Part shown: positions 62,901-64,000 of the stretch, in pieces | How the letters are laid out: each line of letters starts with the position of its first letter | How positions within the stretch are numbered: position 1 is the first letter of the stretch | NCBI GenBank assembly: GCA_933822405.4 | Contig: CAKOGP040000324.1 | Location: 1 to 64,000 of the forward strand | Source: Cylindrotheca closterium | Taxonomy: Eukaryota > Bacillariophyta > Bacillariophyceae > Bacillariales > Bacillariaceae | Reading direction: 5' to 3' | DNA length: 64,000 bases | Made by a program: the position numbers and the translations under genes | The notes under the pieces: generated by a model | The model's input: only the letters and a program-made list of their open reading frames with translations | What the model was told of the DNA's origin: nothing | Database searches by the model: none

Positions 62901-64000
62901 CTGAAGGATATTGTGGAATCAGAAAACAACGACAAAGACAAGAAAGCCAAACCGAAGAATGCAGATTCTATGGGCAAAGGTGCGAAATCAAACTTTCTTT
63001 TTGGCCAATTCAAGGACATTCTGGATGATTCTCTAGGATGCTTCAACTCGGATGGTTCCTTTTTGACTGCCGAATTCATATCCAAGTATCTCAAGAAAAC
63101 CCAAGATACCGAAGAGCTCGTATTTGACTTCCATGGTCAGTGGAAGTTATTCAAGAGGTTCCCCGTTACTGATCCTGCGCGGGAACTGATTGTCACCAAA
63201 TTTGTGGATGCGATTGTGTCACACCCTCAGATGAAGGAGTTTATGGGCATAAACATGGCCAACACTGGCTGTGGTGATGACTTTTTGGAGAAACTTGCGG
63301 AACGTTGCTTGGCGGATCACAGTCTTCTTCCGAACATGCACGTCATCAACTTTGAAACCAATTTCATCAACGAGCGTGGATGTGTCGCCCTGTCGAAAAT
63401 TATTGCAAGTCCGACTTGTATGAAGTACCTGCAGTTGGTCCGATTGGAGAATCAAAAGGGACTCTTGACCTCCAAAGCGGAATTCAATATTTGCAGGGCA
63501 ATGTTCGTCAACCGAAGTGTTGTTGTCGTGAGTCTTCAATTCCGAGGCCTCATGGAACGCCAGCAGATCCACGCTTATGTCTCTCGGAATGTGGACTTTT
63601 TGCGGCAAGCACGACAGCGTCATTACAAAAAGACTGGTACGGGGCGAAAACGAAATGAGACGGAGTTGTTCTTTGATAAGATTGCTTCGAACAACGGGTT
63701 GGTCAAGGAAGTGAAACTGCCAGGGGATCGCAAGTTCCTTAGTCTGAGTGCCGAAGAGAGGGTGAAAGCGGCGCAGGCATTTGCAGAGAATACTCACATC
63801 ACTAATGTCAACCTGAATGGCTGTGAACTAGACGATGCATTTGCAGAAGCCATGGGGAAATCACTGGAAACCAATATGGCTATAGAAAAACTATCGCTGG
63901 AAAGCAACTCGATATCGGGGACGGGTATCAAGTACCTCCTGGAAGGCCTTGCGAAGAATACCACACTGAAGGAGCTTCGACTGCACAAGCAGTCGAAGAA
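59907..64000 (+). CDS. tropomodulin/LRR-like protein with AYL motifs (partial, 3' end missing)
   Basis: Open from ATG 59907 to the window edge: 1,364 complete codons without a stop. Residues 1-760 are basic and low-complexity, with Lys/Ser runs and phosphosite-like SP. Three copies of an 8-residue motif G-x-(LVI)-(RK)-x-A-Y-L lie at 405-412, 449-456 and 537-544 (GKLRTAYL, GNVRNAYL, GSIKSAYL). From about 764 the protein becomes a leucine-rich, tropomodulin-like domain: NDLIVSMIGAIQND, VDGDVAFNTVGTTLLFGFVE, NILYALATAMERNFILEEID (DLSWN). A spacer with a charged helix follows, then a second set from about 1110 (MHVINFETNFINERGCVALS, TELFFDKIASNNGLVKEV, AIEKLSLESNSISGTGIKYL). Tropomodulin-like LRRs cap actin filaments in animals; that function here is inferred. 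Confidence 0.7.
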   Translation, partial: MVTLNPFKKKGQKGTASPEKAENDEFTEDIKGMPSNSTVNTEESSPQSPVPGSAASTSGKSKSKRRNSSGTIKKSSREGRSADDSSVKRSKSKTRSKKSDDGAAEDSGNSPTRKKKKKKDKEKSSADSGYSSDSGLKSIKNKKKKSKKDKKNKSTSSKDGDESRDNSLKGSGSDPETESSPKRSPTTAAKVPKVAAAGIVASFEVASPKPMEPTPAKSAAPTPRQVTPPPVGTSKSGRDEEQVKKSTTSSPKRPSSSTQPTKANSTGSSPKLDRQGSSSVQDRASIFKKENGAAPIAPGQHLEGATATAERKSVVTTGGPRRMPKGGSQQLAGVDDQENATEQQVNKPRSSSVGKYAPTTRRSEKKTTDTAKEDGSSGVKNAMNVFEGGKVRRSVAPKQKSLDVGKLRTAYLKQEDNTKKAEASASLTAPSLGKDTNNGPAMKRSTSGGNVRNAYLKKLSSSGGDDSAATEESFSASKPGVGRPSQNTPWSLAKSLGLSSSATGSANNNNNKNNSLPSSSTAAAAAAVANDKPPGPGSIKSAYLNATQNSTSPPRPDRARANSSDDGAPGKVKLNAFAMFDPSLKKEQDAESKEPELTASEKRANTVKNLIATQGKSQEERQGRDKQINTGGKRRSSSAGTVGRIKNNPARALLEAQFGGGKASQTTGTIGQRADAFSAKHGSSSKTMDEVSTPKAVRRVMNLNALNLATPGRSTKKPTGPKRKDMKKLLSQGDADASFADTVAPLLRDRKQKPLVRELCDRIQKADGVPQTRRLSMRDNDLIVSMIGAIQNDPDVKSIIVDGDVAFNTVGTTLLFGFVEALGMNMHLRRLTFKNVQLGNDILYALATAMERNFILEEIDLSWNLFTSEGLSNFCQSLASSNETCKKIMLNNQTTPISEASEEDVLEAFGENKRIMYAKVDFSSDDGQDKLNKILYRNKRNPPGPVDRDKKIIEILSFQAERAEAIKEQKDAENKPLEVPEDDWDYLYELAVLFDKYKLKDIVESENNDKDKKAKPKNADSMGKGAKSNFLFGQFKDILDDSLGCFNSDGSFLTAEFISKYLKKTQDTEELVFDFHGQWKLFKRFPVTDPARELIVTKFVDAIVSHPQMKEFMGINMANTGCGDDFLEKLAERCLADHSLLPNMHVINFETNFINERGCVALSKIIASPTCMKYLQLVRLENQKGLLTSKAEFNICRAMFVNRSVVVVSLQFRGLMERQQIHAYVSRNVDFLRQARQRHYKKTGTGRKRNETELFFDKIASNNGLVKEVKLPGDRKFLSLSAEERVKAAQAFAENTHITNVNLNGCELDDAFAEAMGKSLETNMAIEKLSLESNSISGTGIKYLLEGLAKNTTLKELRLHKQSK

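Noticed and set aside
60044..63988. Long minus-strand open frames across 60-64 kb
   Set aside because: They mirror the continuous plus-strand gene from 59907 and encode Leu/Ser-rich low-complexity sequence.
1..64000. CRISPR arrays, tRNA and rRNA genes
   Set aside because: No regularly spaced direct repeats and no tRNA A/B-box pairs or rRNA-like segments were found by eye in intergenic DNA.

Overview
This is a eukaryotic nuclear window, most likely from a diatom and probably a pennate one. Introns are few, short (69-127 bp) and GT-AG. Three predicted precursors (PsbP-like, RNB ribonuclease, GH36) begin with a signal peptide followed by an ASAF/AFxP-like motif, the bipartite plastid-targeting signature of algae with secondary plastids. 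Many products are low-complexity, Ser/Asp/Gln-rich proteins typical of diatoms. No rRNA, tRNA or CRISPR was seen. The species cannot be fixed from this sequence.

Layout. 209-3375 is a 3.2-kb TIR element: 30-bp termini matching at 28/30, CACTG ends, TA on both sides and no transposase. 4476-6885 holds two tandem paralogs of unknown function. 7265-8462 is a PsbP-domain plastid protein, divergent from a GH36 raffinose-synthase/alkaline alpha-galactosidase-like gene (8897-11719). 11916-15420 reconstructs by splicing into one 1,061-aa polypeptide with three consecutive protein-kinase domains, divergent from a single-kinase relative (16245-17600). Next come a PRKRIP1/DUF1168 splicing factor, a spliced 931-aa single-pass membrane protein, two adjacent ~930-945-aa paralogs (possibly DUF6604-like), a putative zinc-finger protein and two tandem SMYD-type SET genes with a decayed zinc-finger fragment between them.

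33099-41272 contains two M14-like metallocarboxypeptidase genes in opposite orientation. Between them lie a glycosyltransferase-like type II membrane protein and two 142-aa paralogs. Downstream are a PGPGW-like membrane protein, a gene-poor stretch with decayed coding remnants, a plastid RNB exoribonuclease, a kinesin-5, an NTE/PNPLA6-like cyclic-nucleotide-regulated patatin phospholipase, a small secreted protein made of two copies of one domain, and a large tropomodulin/LRR-like protein that runs off the right edge.

The genes do not form an operon-like system. The main theme is local duplication: six paralog sets lie side by side or within a few kb, at stages from nearly identical (SET genes) to decayed (zinc-finger remnant). 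Several gene pairs are divergent across 0.4-0.8 kb, so they probably share promoter regions; one of these carries two CACGTG boxes as a mirrored pair 50 bp apart.
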